Positions 32,287 through 41,079 of a stretch of 45,186 bases of DNA are shown here, piece by piece. The DNA comes from a virus. The stretch is from positions 1-45,186 of the IMG/VR virus record IMGVR_UViG_3300031766_000013; one strand, 5' to 3'. Within the stretch, counting starts at the first letter, position 1; every line of letters begins with the position of its first letter. Position numbers and translations under genes: made by a program. Under the pieces are notes generated by a model, which was not told the origin of the DNA, made no database searches, and saw nothing but the letters and a program-made list of their open reading frames with translations.

Positions 32287-34253
32287 ACCTTAGCTAGCTC
32301 CCGACCTGTCTCCGCTATGGTAAGCGAGTAGACATCCGCTGATGACTGCATCTCTATACGCCATAGGTCAGCCTTAAAGCCAGACGGTAGTCGCTGCTGA
32401 GATTCACTCGTAACATAGCGACTGTAAACAGTTCTAAACTCTTTTTCATTTTTTAGCTTAGCGTAAACTGTAACTAAAACCCCATCTGAGAGGTCAGGTG
32501 TCTCCTCTGTTATAAGCTCACTGCCGCCCCACGTTATACTGGGTATTAGTGGGTAGTACTCATCGGGTGGAAAAGCTGCAGTGTCTACCTTTGGTCCTAG
32601 TGGTGGGGGTATTGTGTTGGAGTTATAGGAAAATTGGTCATATGTTTGCAGTGCCCCGTAGTTCCATACATGCTCGTTCCAGTATGTATAGTCAGTAACT
32701 TCATCAACTACATTAGTGTAAGTCCTAGGTGCCTCCCACTTAATTGTAAACGCCCCGAAGTTTAGTGGGTATGGAGTCTCAAAAGTCTTAGACTCCCACT
32801 TATATGCCATCGCCACCCCACGCGCAGGGTTCCATCTAAACAGCTGCCCATTGCGTATAATATAAACTTCAGCAGTGCGAGCATCATTTTGGATTGACTT
32901 GATGTAAGAGAGCCGACCAATGGAAATCATGGCTCGGTTACCAATTTCAGGACCAAGCAAAAACCCTTCACTTTGAGACTGTATCCCAACATAGCCTTGG
33001 GAACTAACAGCCCCCTGAACATTTTCTGGAACTAGCATCTGCTGCCACTCAGGGCTAGATACAAACTGTTGAGTAACAAGACTAGCCCCAGCTTCAGTTA
33101 CCTGTACGAGTCCATTCTTGGACACGTAGTACACACCATCATGGGAAGATACAATGCTGCGTGCTGAGAGGCACGGCTCGTGCTGGTCAATGTCTATCAT
33201 CGTCATGTTGAGCGGCGATGCACCTGACAATACCTTTGGGTTAGAGTCGGTACATACAATAAGTCCAGAGTGATAAACCCCTAGACCAATTACATTCGCC
33301 CCAGTGGATATTACATACGTTGGGGGGAACGCATAAGGTCGGTATGGCTGGGAGTAGTAAACATCCGTACCATTGAACGCGGCGAACATACCGTTAGGGA
33401 GCTGCACTAGCCCTTCTATATTTCCATCATTAGGCTCAGCTACTGTAGCGTCCATAGCACCTAGTGGTGGAGCGTATAGAGTAGTATCAAGTGCCTCATT
33501 AAGAGATACTTCATCTGAGGATATAGTGTCAACGTAGGTAGAGCTTAGTGTTGCGGGTACCTCATCAACAAGTCTAAAACTTACAGTATTGTCCCCCACT
33601 ATAGTCCGATAGATACGAATAAATTCTAGCGGGTTAAAGAGTTTACTGGTTGGGTAGCTTTGTTGTAGGTTCGTTATTGTCCACGCCGCCCCCGGAGTAG
33701 AGTCGCCGGTCCTAGGCTCACTGGCAAAGGATGGTCCAGATTCTTCCCCCCACTCGTTAACAAAGGTGAAGACATACGAGCGTGTTTCTACATTAGGCTC
33801 AGAACCCGTAGCGGCTGCGACTGAAGGTACCGTTACCGGGTTAGGTATGCCCCAAACCCATACGTCACATAGGGAAAGGTCCCCATCAAACTCTAATAGT
33901 TGGTTACCATCTACAACAGAGGGTGAAGTATTCTCACCGCTCCAGTAATGTCTTTGGTAGGTATCGTTTACAGTTGGACCACGGTAGAAAGATACTGTTA
34001 TGTCATCGAATACAACCCATACAGGAACGTATTCCCCTTTGGTAGGCGAAGTAGGTTCGTTATCCTTGATGTATGCATTGAAAGCTCGTCTTGCATCGTC
34101 ACCAACAGTACGTACAAAGGTGGGTACTTTTAGACCACGAATCTCACCAGAGTATAGGTCAGTAGATTCTGATACTACAGCAGCATTTTCTGGCAGTAGT
34201 CTAGGGGATATCTTTGGTATTATCCCACTAAAGTTTTTGAGCTGGAGATGCAT
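32283..34253 (-). CDS. Tail nozzle/stabilisation-type protein (656 aa)
   Basis: The opening GIIPKISPRLLPENAAVVSE and the following DLYSGEIRGLKVP are typical of podovirus tail-nozzle or stabilisation proteins such as P22 gp10. These form the lower part of the short tail. The middle shows NEWGEESGPS, another mark of this family, and the remainder is predicted beta-sheet with a repeated propeller-like pattern. Six copies would be expected per tail. GGGGA upstream serves as ribosome site. It is flanked by small beta-rich virion genes and shares four bases with the next gene. Confidence 0.7.
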   Translation of the reverse strand: MHLQLKNFSGIIPKISPRLLPENAAVVSESTDLYSGEIRGLKVPTFVRTVGDDARRAFNAYIKDNEPTSPTKGEYVPVWVVFDDITVSFYRGPTVNDTYQRHYWSGENTSPSVVDGNQLLEFDGDLSLCDVWVWGIPNPVTVPSVAAATGSEPNVETRSYVFTFVNEWGEESGPSFASEPRTGDSTPGAAWTITNLQQSYPTSKLFNPLEFIRIYRTIVGDNTVSFRLVDEVPATLSSTYVDTISSDEVSLNEALDTTLYAPPLGAMDATVAEPNDGNIEGLVQLPNGMFAAFNGTDVYYSQPYRPYAFPPTYVISTGANVIGLGVYHSGLIVCTDSNPKVLSGASPLNMTMIDIDQHEPCLSARSIVSSHDGVYYVSKNGLVQVTEAGASLVTQQFVSSPEWQQMLVPENVQGAVSSQGYVGIQSQSEGFLLGPEIGNRAMISIGRLSYIKSIQNDARTAEVYIIRNGQLFRWNPARGVAMAYKWESKTFETPYPLNFGAFTIKWEAPRTYTNVVDEVTDYTYWNEHVWNYGALQTYDQFSYNSNTIPPPLGPKVDTAAFPPDEYYPLIPSITWGGSELITEETPDLSDGVLVTVYAKLKNEKEFRTVYSRYVTSESQQRLPSGFKADLWRIEMQSSADVYSLTIAETGRELAKV

Positions 34254-34262
34254 AGCATCCCC

Positions 34263-34541
34263 CTATTTAGCAAAAAAAGAACCAGTACCCGTAGTAACAT
34301 TAGGGCGTATTCTATAGCCCTCAGATACATAGACATCAGTTGCTAAGGAGTTGCTACCACCAAGGGAAGCTACGGTTACCCAAGTCGAGTTGTCTGGGCT
34401 TATCTCTATATCAAGCTCAAGACCAGCACCAACTATGCAGGTTAAGTAGTCTTTAGTAGTAGACTTAAGTGTGGTGACCAGATGTGACTCTTGCGCTCCC
34501 GCAGTTGATATAGTCCATCTACCATTACCTGAATACGACAT
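34263..34541 (-). CDS. Small beta-rich virion protein (92 aa)
   Basis: Family not recognised. The protein is serine/threonine/glycine-rich with alternating hydrophobic residues and one cysteine, giving a single small beta-sandwich-like domain. There is no catalytic motif. It lies ten bases after the 34551 gene and ten before the tail nozzle-type gene, inside the tail gene block, so a structural or decoration role is likely. Confidence 0.65.
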   Translation of the reverse strand: MSYSGNGRWTISTAGAQESHLVTTLKSTTKDYLTCIVGAGLELDIEISPDNSTWVTVASLGGSNSLATDVYVSEGYRIRPNVTTGTGSFFAK

Positions 34542-34550
34542 TAGTTACCC

Positions 34551-34973
34551 CTATACTGGTGCTGTGTAAGTAGAGCCTGCTGGGTGTGCGGAAGCAATAC
34601 CACCAGCATTACTCGTTACGTCATACGAAATTATCCCGTTGGCAGCTGTAGGAGTACCAATATCTGGGGAAGATGGACCATCTGACATAAACATGTTAGC
34701 TACTTCTACTGGATTCCAATATCCTAGTCCGTTCGGGTTATTACCCAATACTAGGACTATAGAGGCAGTGGTTTCAAAGCCGGAAATATTAGCACGTACA
34801 TTTAGGGCTACGGTACTGCCATCAGCAGCGTCCCCAAGAAGTCTAAATGAGCATACAGAAGCACCGCCCATAATAGTCTCAGCGTGCATATAGTACGGAT
34901 TAGAGGCTAGGTAAGGGTTGCCATCGAAAACTCGGTTAGCAACCGCTCTATGTAATTGTGAAGCATTTCCCAT
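34551..34973 (-). CDS. Small virion protein (140 aa)
   Basis: Family not recognised. The first 30 residues are polar (NRVFDGNPYLASNPYYM). Residues 40-95 alternate like beta strands, and the C-terminus is glycine/alanine/threonine-rich. Some similar small proteins bind capsid or tail surfaces, but nothing decisive is visible. It sits between the adaptor-like gene 34984 and the 34263 gene in the minus-strand tail block. Confidence 0.65.
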   Translation of the reverse strand: MGNASQLHRAVANRVFDGNPYLASNPYYMHAETIMGGASVCSFRLLGDAADGSTVALNVRANISGFETTASIVLVLGNNPNGLGYWNPVEVANMFMSDGPSSPDIGTPTAANGIISYDVTSNAGGIASAHPAGSTYTAPV

Positions 34974-34983
34974 GACAGTTCCT

Positions 34984-35631
34984 TTATATTATCTTTATGT
35001 AGCTTATACTAACTTTAGTACGGTTGTATACAGGACTAGCTAATGTAACAACATTACCAGATATTGTGTATTCAGTTGTAGGCATTCTGAGGAAGGACAG
35101 GTAAACCTCCTCAGTGCCGGGATAAGCAGCGAAAGAGGCGGCAGCGCCTGAACCGGTAACAGTAAAATCAACCTGTCCAGTAGTGCCAGAGCCACTCACG
35201 CTATAGTACTGGTGTACCCTATCAAACTCAGGGGGGCTATCCACAAGTAATCCCTGTGAATCAACAATAACTCTGCTACCGTCTGTTAGCGGCGCATCGT
35301 CCTGCATCTTTACTACGGTATCATTAAGCGCCTTAGCTGTGAGGCGAAGCCCTATGCTGCTTGTAGTAGTATCAAACACTCCTAGACCAGTGCCATCCCA
35401 GTCTCGTATAACAGTAAGGTCAGTGCCAGATACATTAGTAACCTGAACAGTCTCTTCCTTTACAGCAGCGTCACTATCTTCAAGTGTAAGTACGAAGAAG
35501 TCTTCGCTAGTAACAATAGTCGGAAGTAGAGGTATAAGTTCAGAATTTACCTTTACGGTTGTGTATGACGCTGAAGCTGTAACAGTCTCAGTTAAGCTAC
35601 CAACGGCATTATTGCTAAACTTTATTCTCAT
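34984..35631 (-). CDS. Tail fibre adaptor-like protein (215 aa)
   Basis: The N-terminal 115 residues (FFVLTLED...VTNVSGTDLTVIRDWDGT) resemble the first 105 residues of the neighbouring collar protein (FFISINNQ...VTERTANKLTVLRGQDDT). The two probably share a tail-attachment domain. The C-terminal part (about 135-215) is a beta-rich module with GTTGQVDFTV and PGTEEVYL, as in fibre shafts. It starts with ATG overlapping the stop of the collar gene. The likely role is to anchor or extend the tail appendage. Confidence 0.65.
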   Translation of the reverse strand: MRIKFSNNAVGSLTETVTASASYTTVKVNSELIPLLPTIVTSEDFFVLTLEDSDAAVKEETVQVTNVSGTDLTVIRDWDGTGLGVFDTTTSSIGLRLTAKALNDTVVKMQDDAPLTDGSRVIVDSQGLLVDSPPEFDRVHQYYSVSGSGTTGQVDFTVTGSGAAASFAAYPGTEEVYLSFLRMPTTEYTISGNVVTLASPVYNRTKVSISYIKII

Positions 35632-36743
35632 GGCACTTGTCCCGCAGCGTTCAATTTAATTATAAAAGCCAGAACAACATACGGTGTTAGGTCATCCTTA
35701 TCAAGCGTGTGATTATGTGCGCCGTCAGTATCAATAGTATGGTCATGTGGTAAACCATTACCGGGGATTTGTGTACCGTCACCGCCGGTATACTGGGTCT
35801 CTCCCCCCTTTGTGTAGTCTTTTATATCACCTGTAGCTGGATAACCACCACCAGACTCATTATCCACGGTTACGATGTCATGTCTATGCGAAGGCATCTC
35901 TGCTTCGGTTAGTGCATGGTCCCCTACCAGCCCCGTATGGTTATGACCCAGTTGTTCAGTAACTGTACGAAGATAGTCTCCAGCTTCAGCGAGCATAGTC
36001 TCTGTCTCAGCAGGAGCGCCCGCAACTTTGGGATAGGCACCATCGCCAGAGTTCCAGCCCATTATAAATCTAGCACGCAAGTCAGGAGTAGGCTTAATAC
36101 CACCACCGGGTGGTGGTTTGCCATCACACAAAGCCCAGTCAGGGGGAGCAATCTCCCCGTTCCACATTATAATGCTTCCGGGTGGGTTGTAATACCGCGA
36201 GTCATCCTCTGGGTGTTCTTTTGTTGTCCATACCGCATAACCCCCTATAGTCACTGGTGCTCCATTAGGAGGAACTACTAAGGTATTACTCGCTAGACCA
36301 TCAGTAGCCTTAATGTCCATACCAAAACTTGAACCCCCCCGTATAGCTGGGTCAGTAATATCTTGGTCATTAGCGTCAAGTGGACCAATAAGTTTATCAT
36401 CTCGGTTTTGTAGCATCCTATCCATACTACCAGCGTGGGGTCGCATCTCCACCAAGTCGCCTACGTTCCATGCGACTGCGAGAGTATCATCCTGACCTCG
36501 TAAAACAGTTAGCTTATTGGCTGTCCTTTCAGTGACCAAGCAAATTTCAGTTACACCAGCTTGGTTATTTATAGATATGAAAAATTCGTTAAGTATGCCC
36601 ACAGACGCTGGAGGAAACTCAGTACCAGTCCCATCAACCCAGAACTCTGTATCCGTAGAACTATAGTTTGGTTCTACTCCTCCAGTGTTCTGATTATTAG
36701 CCAGAGCTACACTCACTCGATTTCTGAATACTAGCCTACTCAT
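35628..36743 (-). CDS. Tail collar domain fibre protein (371 aa)
   Basis: Residues about 188-235 (GSIIMWNGEIAPPDWALCDG then TPDLRARFIMG) are a textbook phage tail-collar domain. The C-terminal part has repeated H-x-H patterns (HNHTG, PSHRHD, LPHDHT, AHNHT) and ends in TPYVVLAFIIKLN. The histidine pairs probably bind metal ions in the fibre trimer. The N-terminal 110 residues are an attachment domain shared with the next protein. It probably acts in receptor contact or as a base for it. The start lies inside the last eight bases of the preceding gene. Confidence 0.85.
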   Translation of the reverse strand: MSRLVFRNRVSVALANNQNTGGVEPNYSSTDTEFWVDGTGTEFPPASVGILNEFFISINNQAGVTEICLVTERTANKLTVLRGQDDTLAVAWNVGDLVEMRPHAGSMDRMLQNRDDKLIGPLDANDQDITDPAIRGGSSFGMDIKATDGLASNTLVVPPNGAPVTIGGYAVWTTKEHPEDDSRYYNPPGSIIMWNGEIAPPDWALCDGKPPPGGGIKPTPDLRARFIMGWNSGDGAYPKVAGAPAETETMLAEAGDYLRTVTEQLGHNHTGLVGDHALTEAEMPSHRHDIVTVDNESGGGYPATGDIKDYTKGGETQYTGGDGTQIPGNGLPHDHTIDTDGAHNHTLDKDDLTPYVVLAFIIKLNAAGQVP

Positions 36744-37056
36744 AGTTTCTAATCCTGAAGTCTATAGATGTCTCAACAATCTGGTCCTCTGTCGTAGTCA
36801 TAACTATTGACACTCTGTAATGGATATTATTTTCGCCATTAGCTACAACATACTCAAGTGCTTGATTCTCTAGTACAAGAAAATCAATAGTAACAAGCAA
36901 ACTATCAGGAAGTACTGTAGAAGAGTTCAATACAGTAACTATTGGTTCCTCATAAGATTCAATCCGCTCAGTAGGTTGGTTAAGCCATCGGCTGTAGTCA
37001 ACTCTATAGCGTTTCTTCTCTATAGTTTGTTTAGTGTATGTACTTAAGACAGTCAT
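36736..37056 (-). CDS. Small virion protein before the collar gene (106 aa)
   Basis: I use the ATG at 37056, which overlaps the stop of the previous gene as TAATG; the frame is open further upstream. The product has a charged N-terminus (KQTIEKKRYRVDYSRWL) and a C-terminal beta pattern (HYRVSIVMTTTEDQIVETSIDFRI). I recall that pattern from a widespread family of short phage virion proteins found near connector genes. Its exact place in the particle is not known. It overlaps the collar gene by eight bases. Confidence 0.65.
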   Translation of the reverse strand: MTVLSTYTKQTIEKKRYRVDYSRWLNQPTERIESYEEPIVTVLNSSTVLPDSLLVTIDFLVLENQALEYVVANGENNIHYRVSIVMTTTEDQIVETSIDFRIRNYE

Positions 37057-37280
37057 TAGCAACACAACGTGCTTGAACGTGATTGGAGGGATGCAGTACG
37101 ATTTTCGCGGGGCAGGAAGTCTATCGCTACACACTCAGTGTTTACATTCTCATTAACACTAAAAGCGTAAACTATGGAATCTTCCCAGTAAAAAGCCTGT
37201 ACGCTAGTAGATACAATAACCTGCTTACCACCGTTAATTGGGTATGAGTTAACAGCTGCTGAGTTTATACCACTAAGCAC
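37056..37280 (-). CDS. Hypothetical small virion protein (74 aa)
   Basis: Family not recognised. Two GTG starts are possible. 37280 overlaps the previous gene by eight bases, as do other neighbours here. 37331 would give 91 residues and a 59-base overlap. I prefer 37280. The product is beta-rich (QVIVSTSVQAFYWEDSIVYAFSV) with a cysteine-rich end (TLCC). Neither start has a clear ribosome site, consistent with coupling. It is probably structural by position. Confidence 0.5.
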   Translation of the reverse strand: MLSGINSAAVNSYPINGGKQVIVSTSVQAFYWEDSIVYAFSVNENVNTECVAIDFLPRENRTASLQSRSSTLCC

Positions 37281-37704
37281 GGAAGAACCCCGCTTCACCT
37301 GACGGTCGTGAAAGAGTTGTAATGCCCCCACCTGCTGTAAATGGCATTCCGCTAGCTAACGGGATATAGGCTATAAGTAAGTCTGTACTACTAGCGCCAG
37401 TATCTTCATAAATTACAAAGCTCTGGACGGTTCTTGAACCAGAAGTAAGTCCAGTAAAAACAATATCCGAACACTCCGCAACACCAAGGGAGCTTACAGC
37501 CGTATTCGTAACGATGTCACTGGGTACATCCAGTACATCATCAGAAGGTAAATCCGCCACATAGGTATACACATTATTTTCTATATCAGCCTCGCCCAAC
37601 TTTATAGTAAGTGCTAGGCAGCGTATTGTAGCAACGGACCAGCTAACCTGCCCGAGTAGCATTTTTTGTCTATACGTTGGAAGTATCTGGTTATGACCAC
37701 TCAT
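37273..37704 (-). CDS. Conserved small virion protein (143 aa)
   Basis: The pattern of a short N-terminal segment, LGEADIENNVYTYVADLPSDDVLD, then SFVIYEDTGASSTDLLIAYI and PFTAGGGITTL matches a family I know from many phages. In those the end reads roughly LPVTPNGGDITV. The gene is therefore complete, and its overlap with the next frame is not a sign of a frameshift. The family is virion-associated, but its precise position is not established to my knowledge. It overlaps the upstream connector gene by four bases. Confidence 0.7.
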   Translation of the reverse strand: MSGHNQILPTYRQKMLLGQVSWSVATIRCLALTIKLGEADIENNVYTYVADLPSDDVLDVPSDIVTNTAVSSLGVAECSDIVFTGLTSGSRTVQSFVIYEDTGASSTDLLIAYIPLASGMPFTAGGGITTLSRPSGEAGFFRA

Positions 37705-38411
37705 CTAGTCGCCCTTGGGAACATCCACTGGTGCTCACCATTGCCGTAGTTCTTCTGTGCCATAACTTTAGCTTGCGCAATATAGTATCTAGATAGCCTT
37801 CCATAGTACTCAGCGTCAGTCTTGCTAGTGTACGGCTTGTTAATCTCACGGTACATTCTAGACATTGCTGTAGCAATTATACCCTCACGATTCTGCTCAA
37901 TAATCCACTCTGGCATACTCATGTTACTTAAGTTTGTTGTTAGTGGTACTAAAGAAACTTGAGCAATTAAGTTATCTACTTCTACACCGTCTGGTATATT
38001 TGACAGGAAGTATATGGTTGCTGGTGGATTGCAGTAGTAGGCGCGAGGGGAAGAGTTCTTTGTAATCGAGCCATCGAACCTAGCACCGAACTCAGTTGTA
38101 ACATTATTAACCGCGCCACGGTGTAGGGGTAGCCCATTACGAGTTAAACCAAGTATGGCGTATACCTTACTGTTGCTGTTATCCACAGGGTTAACATTAT
38201 ACGGCATCATGTTCTGGTTTAGCGCTGGTAGGCGAAGGTACTCTAGCCACGACTGTGACAGGCGGAAGTACTCTCTAACCGAGTAAACCAGTTCTTTCTG
38301 TATGTACTGAGTAACCGCGCCGGGTATCTTAGGGGCTATCTCCTCAAGTATCTCAAGAAGGGTACCGTTGCAGTCGTCCTCAATTCCGTCCCTATAGTCG
38401 CTGTTAGACAC
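37701..38411 (-). CDS. Probable head-to-tail connector or tail completion protein (236 aa)
   Basis: The N-terminal half is helical (LLEILEEIAPKIPGAV, then a region with SVREYFRLSQSW). The C-terminal third holds MPEWIIEQNREGIIATAMSRMYREINKPYT followed by a tyrosine-rich helix and a GRLSRYYIAQAKVMAQ stretch. This is a pattern common in podovirus tail-connector proteins. It lies after the short connector gene and before small tail genes, which agrees. It overlaps the upstream gene by eight bases. The exact equivalence to known tail tube proteins is not certain. Confidence 0.6.
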   Translation of the reverse strand: MSNSDYRDGIEDDCNGTLLEILEEIAPKIPGAVTQYIQKELVYSVREYFRLSQSWLEYLRLPALNQNMMPYNVNPVDNSNSKVYAILGLTRNGLPLHRGAVNNVTTEFGARFDGSITKNSSPRAYYCNPPATIYFLSNIPDGVEVDNLIAQVSLVPLTTNLSNMSMPEWIIEQNREGIIATAMSRMYREINKPYTSKTDAEYYGRLSRYYIAQAKVMAQKNYGNGEHQWMFPRATR

Positions 38412-38754
38412 GTTTATCCCCTGTAACTTCCATCCTAAACTGTTCTAGTAGGATAGCAGCACGTTGGTCCCGTGAATATTCATCATCGCGCAGCTCAGCG
38501 TAGCCACATACGAAGTAGATAATCGGGTTAAAGAAATTTAGTGCGACAGGAAACTCCGCATCCATATCACTAACTTTAGCAACAGTCCACGGCTCGCTAA
38601 CAATAAATGCATCAGGGCGTTTAGTGTGTAGCTCAGTAAATCCGATATTCATAATTCGGATTAGTGATTCATCAGAATAGCGGTAAGCATCAGATACCTC
38701 ATCTTTGAGGATTTCTCTGATTGACGCTATTGCTTCATTTATAGTCCATGCCAT
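38404..38754 (-). CDS. Head completion/connector protein (116 aa)
   Basis: Short helical protein with INEAIASIREILKD at the start and YSDESLIRIMNIGFTELHTKRPDAF, then ELRDDEYSRDQRAAILLEQF. This is the typical look of the small adaptor that attaches below the portal in podoviruses. Its position directly after the major capsid gene agrees. The ATG has no clear ribosome site; CTTTCCTC precedes it. It starts just beyond the capsid-gene hairpin, so its level probably depends on read-through. Confidence 0.7.
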   Translation of the reverse strand: MAWTINEAIASIREILKDEVSDAYRYSDESLIRIMNIGFTELHTKRPDAFIVSEPWTVAKVSDMDAEFPVALNFFNPIIYFVCGYAELRDDEYSRDQRAAILLEQFRMEVTGDKRV

Positions 38755-38762
38755 GAGGAAAG

Positions 38763-38786
38763 AGGGGTGGCGGTTAAGCCACCCCT
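38763..38786 (-). terminator. Hairpin terminator after the major capsid gene
   Basis: Nine perfect pairs join 38778-38786 with 38763-38771 around a six-base loop. In the minus-strand direction the run CTTTCCTC follows, so termination should be partial. A leaky terminator behind the capsid gene, as in T7, would raise capsid relative to tail products. Confidence 0.65.
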
Positions 38787-38795
38787 ACTTGTTTC

Positions 38796-39770
38796 CTAGT
38801 TAGGCGTGCAGATAATTTGACCAAGACCGACAGGCTTTACAACCTGACGACCATAGACCTGCAGACCACGCATGATGGTACCGAAAGTCTTCTCTGAACG
38901 CAGAGTTTCAACTTTGGTTACCTGTGATGCGAAGGTCAAGCCTACTGAATGACCGAAATATACTGTGTACTCTTCATTAGCACCGACAGTAGCCTGTGGC
39001 AGAAGGTTAGACATGTACAGAGTAAAGCGGTCAATCTGACCAAGACGACCGTTACGAAGGATGCTTGCGCCGTCACCGGTCAATGATGCATCTTTCAGTT
39101 CGGAGTTCTTGATACGTGATGCTACCCAAGCAGGGATAACAATCCAACGACCTGACTCAGGGACATTGTTCTCATCCAGAGCCTGAGAAGCGCGAATGAT
39201 AATATCAATCACGTTGCTCTTATCAATGGTCAGAGGAGCCGTAGTTACACCGAGGTCAATAGAAGCCGACTTACGACCAGCCGTTGCGCCTTTGTTCGCT
39301 GCGTCAGCTTTGTCTTCTAAGAACGCTAATACATCGGTATCAATCTCAATCTTCATCTGCTCAGATGCGTCATCTGCCCACATTGACAGCTGGTCGATGT
39401 CAGACTGAATTTCCATAACATCGTCAAGCTCAGTTGCCCAATACTTACCTTGGTCAATTGGCAGGTTTACAGTGTCCGCACTAGGACGCTCACTAACAAG
39501 CTCTGCACCAGCGGTGTATGCCTGAATAGTGACTGAAGGTTTGTTACGGATGATAATGTTATCACCGAACTTTGAGATTTCACCCTCGTAGTCAGTGTTA
39601 GAAATTGCCGCTAGTACAGTTGCATCATAGAATTTCTCTACGAGTTTGCCTGACCATAGGCTTGGTATGAAAGTACCACCATAGAATTGGTTAGGTGCGG
39701 CAGCGCCGGGAGTTGCGCCGGGCTGGTCGGTACCAATCGGAAAAGTAAAGCCGGGAGTAATTGTAGTCAT
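38796..39770 (-). CDS. Major capsid protein (324 aa)
   Basis: The sequence has the usual layout of podovirus coat proteins. A flexible N-terminus is followed by FIPSLWSGKLVEKFYDATVLAAISNTDYEG. Then come INIIIRNKP-type strands (DNIIIRNKPSVTI), a DQGKYWATELDDVMEIQSDIDQL spine helix region, and a long helix (ASEQMKIEIDTDVLAFLED). Length and position after the scaffold gene agree. It should form the icosahedral shell with an HK97-type fold. A strong hairpin follows the gene. The upstream stretch has only a weak TAAGG ribosome site. Confidence 0.9.
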   Translation of the reverse strand: MTTITPGFTFPIGTDQPGATPGAAAPNQFYGGTFIPSLWSGKLVEKFYDATVLAAISNTDYEGEISKFGDNIIIRNKPSVTIQAYTAGAELVSERPSADTVNLPIDQGKYWATELDDVMEIQSDIDQLSMWADDASEQMKIEIDTDVLAFLEDKADAANKGATAGRKSASIDLGVTTAPLTIDKSNVIDIIIRASQALDENNVPESGRWIVIPAWVASRIKNSELKDASLTGDGASILRNGRLGQIDRFTLYMSNLLPQATVGANEEYTVYFGHSVGLTFASQVTKVETLRSEKTFGTIMRGLQVYGRQVVKPVGLGQIICTPN

Positions 39771-39799
39771 GTTAATAGCCTTATAGGGTTAAATTTATT

Positions 39800-40846
39800 T
39801 TAACGAACCCTGCCCTGTGCGCTAGCGTTTACTATTGCTTGTTCAATCTTGGATTTATCTTCAGGACGTTTCCTAAATTTACCTTGACGAACATCTGCAT
39901 AGAACGAAGCGATTTCCTGCTGGGTCCAAATTTTCTGGGAGGTTTTCTCGCCAGTATTACCTTGGGGGCTACCTTGACCTGCTGATGGAGCTACATATTG
40001 GTTTAAATCAAGTGTCGCTTTGTCAGCGGGTTGACCTACCATGTTGCTCGCAGAGGGTTGAGCGTTTCCCTGCTTTGCGGACTTATATGTTCTGAACACG
40101 TTCGCAGTATCTTCGACATTACCACTATTAAACGCATCCATCAACACAGATTTCCTAGTTAATCCCCGTGTTTCGGGAATTACTGTGTCCAACCAGCCAA
40201 CAAACTCTGGTTCAACATTTATTTCACGCCAGTCTTCGAGCTGTCTATCGAGCTTAACGTAAAAACTTTCTTGCTCAGTCCGTTCAATACGTTTGCCTGT
40301 ATCGTTGACTGTGCCTTTAATATTCGCTATCTCATTCCGCAGCTCAGCTATGGTACCACTCTCCCGTGCTTGAGCGATTTCCTGTGCGCGGCGACCTACT
40401 ACATCAATGAAGTCCTCTCCGTAGAGTTCGACTTCTTCTTCAGTAATTAATGAATGACCTACAGTCTGGGGAGATACTTCCTCTACAGGCGCGGCTTGGC
40501 GTGAGGATATCTCGCTAATCTGACCCTTAAGGTCACGTAGCTCACTACTTAAGCGCGGCACTTCGGCATCGTACTTGCCCTGTAAGGTGTAGTACTTCTG
40601 CTTCCAGTCTTCCCTAGGCTTACTATCGGGAGTGCTTACTATTTCAGCTACTTCAGCTACTGGGGTGACTTTAGATGGTTCTGACTCTTCTAATGAGCTT
40701 ACTAGCTCATCAATTTCATCTTGGCTGTTGTCATCTAAAGTGATGTCCTTTGACGGGTACAATTCCTTGTGCATGCGTTCCGCGTCAGCTATTTCTTTCT
40801 GTGCTTGCTTTGGCGGAGCCTTGACCTGAGCTGCTGCTTCAGTCAT
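39800..40846 (-). CDS. Scaffolding protein (348 aa)
   Basis: Acidic, glutamate/serine/glutamine-rich and largely helical. It has an acidic N-terminal third (about 35-65), a central coiled coil (LSSELRDLKGQISEI and AELRNEIANIKGTV), and a basic C-terminus (GKFRKRPEDKSKIEQAI) that could contact the coat. Together with its position immediately upstream of the coat gene this is typical of a scaffold that directs shell assembly and then leaves. No protease motif is visible. Confidence 0.85.
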   Translation of the reverse strand: MTEAAAQVKAPPKQAQKEIADAERMHKELYPSKDITLDDNSQDEIDELVSSLEESEPSKVTPVAEVAEIVSTPDSKPREDWKQKYYTLQGKYDAEVPRLSSELRDLKGQISEISSRQAAPVEEVSPQTVGHSLITEEEVELYGEDFIDVVGRRAQEIAQARESGTIAELRNEIANIKGTVNDTGKRIERTEQESFYVKLDRQLEDWREINVEPEFVGWLDTVIPETRGLTRKSVLMDAFNSGNVEDTANVFRTYKSAKQGNAQPSASNMVGQPADKATLDLNQYVAPSAGQGSPQGNTGEKTSQKIWTQQEIASFYADVRQGKFRKRPEDKSKIEQAIVNASAQGRVR

Positions 40847-40857
40847 TAGGTATTCCT

Positions 40858-41079
40858 CTATTTATAAAGTTTAGCTTCTTCCGGTGCGCTTTCAACAGCC
40901 TTACGTAGCTGCCTTAAGGTCTGCACCGACTTCTGCAATGGTAACAAGTCTTTCGGCTCAGCAGTTAGCATAGCCTCGACCTGCTTCTTCTCAATCGCAT
41001 CAACAACAGACAGTACTTTTTGTATGTAGACATCCGGTATATCAGCAACTGCTATAGCTATATCTTTACCGAGTTTCAT
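40858..41079 (-). CDS. Small helical protein in the head block (73 aa)
   Basis: Family not recognised. Almost entirely helical (VLSVVDAIEKKQVEAMLTAE and LLPLQKSVQTLRQLRKAV), with no cysteines. It starts by a four-base overlap (ATGA) with the preceding gene and ends 11 bases before the scaffold gene. A minor head-assembly factor is the simplest guess, from position only. Confidence 0.6.
   Translation of the reverse strand: MKLGKDIAIAVADIPDVYIQKVLSVVDAIEKKQVEAMLTAEPKDLLPLQKSVQTLRQLRKAVESAPEEAKLYK

Noticed and set aside
37273-37331. A G-run where loss of one base would fuse the 143-aa and following frames, suggesting a programmed frameshift
   Set aside because: The 143-aa protein already ends as its family members do, so both frames are better read as separate, slightly overlapping genes.
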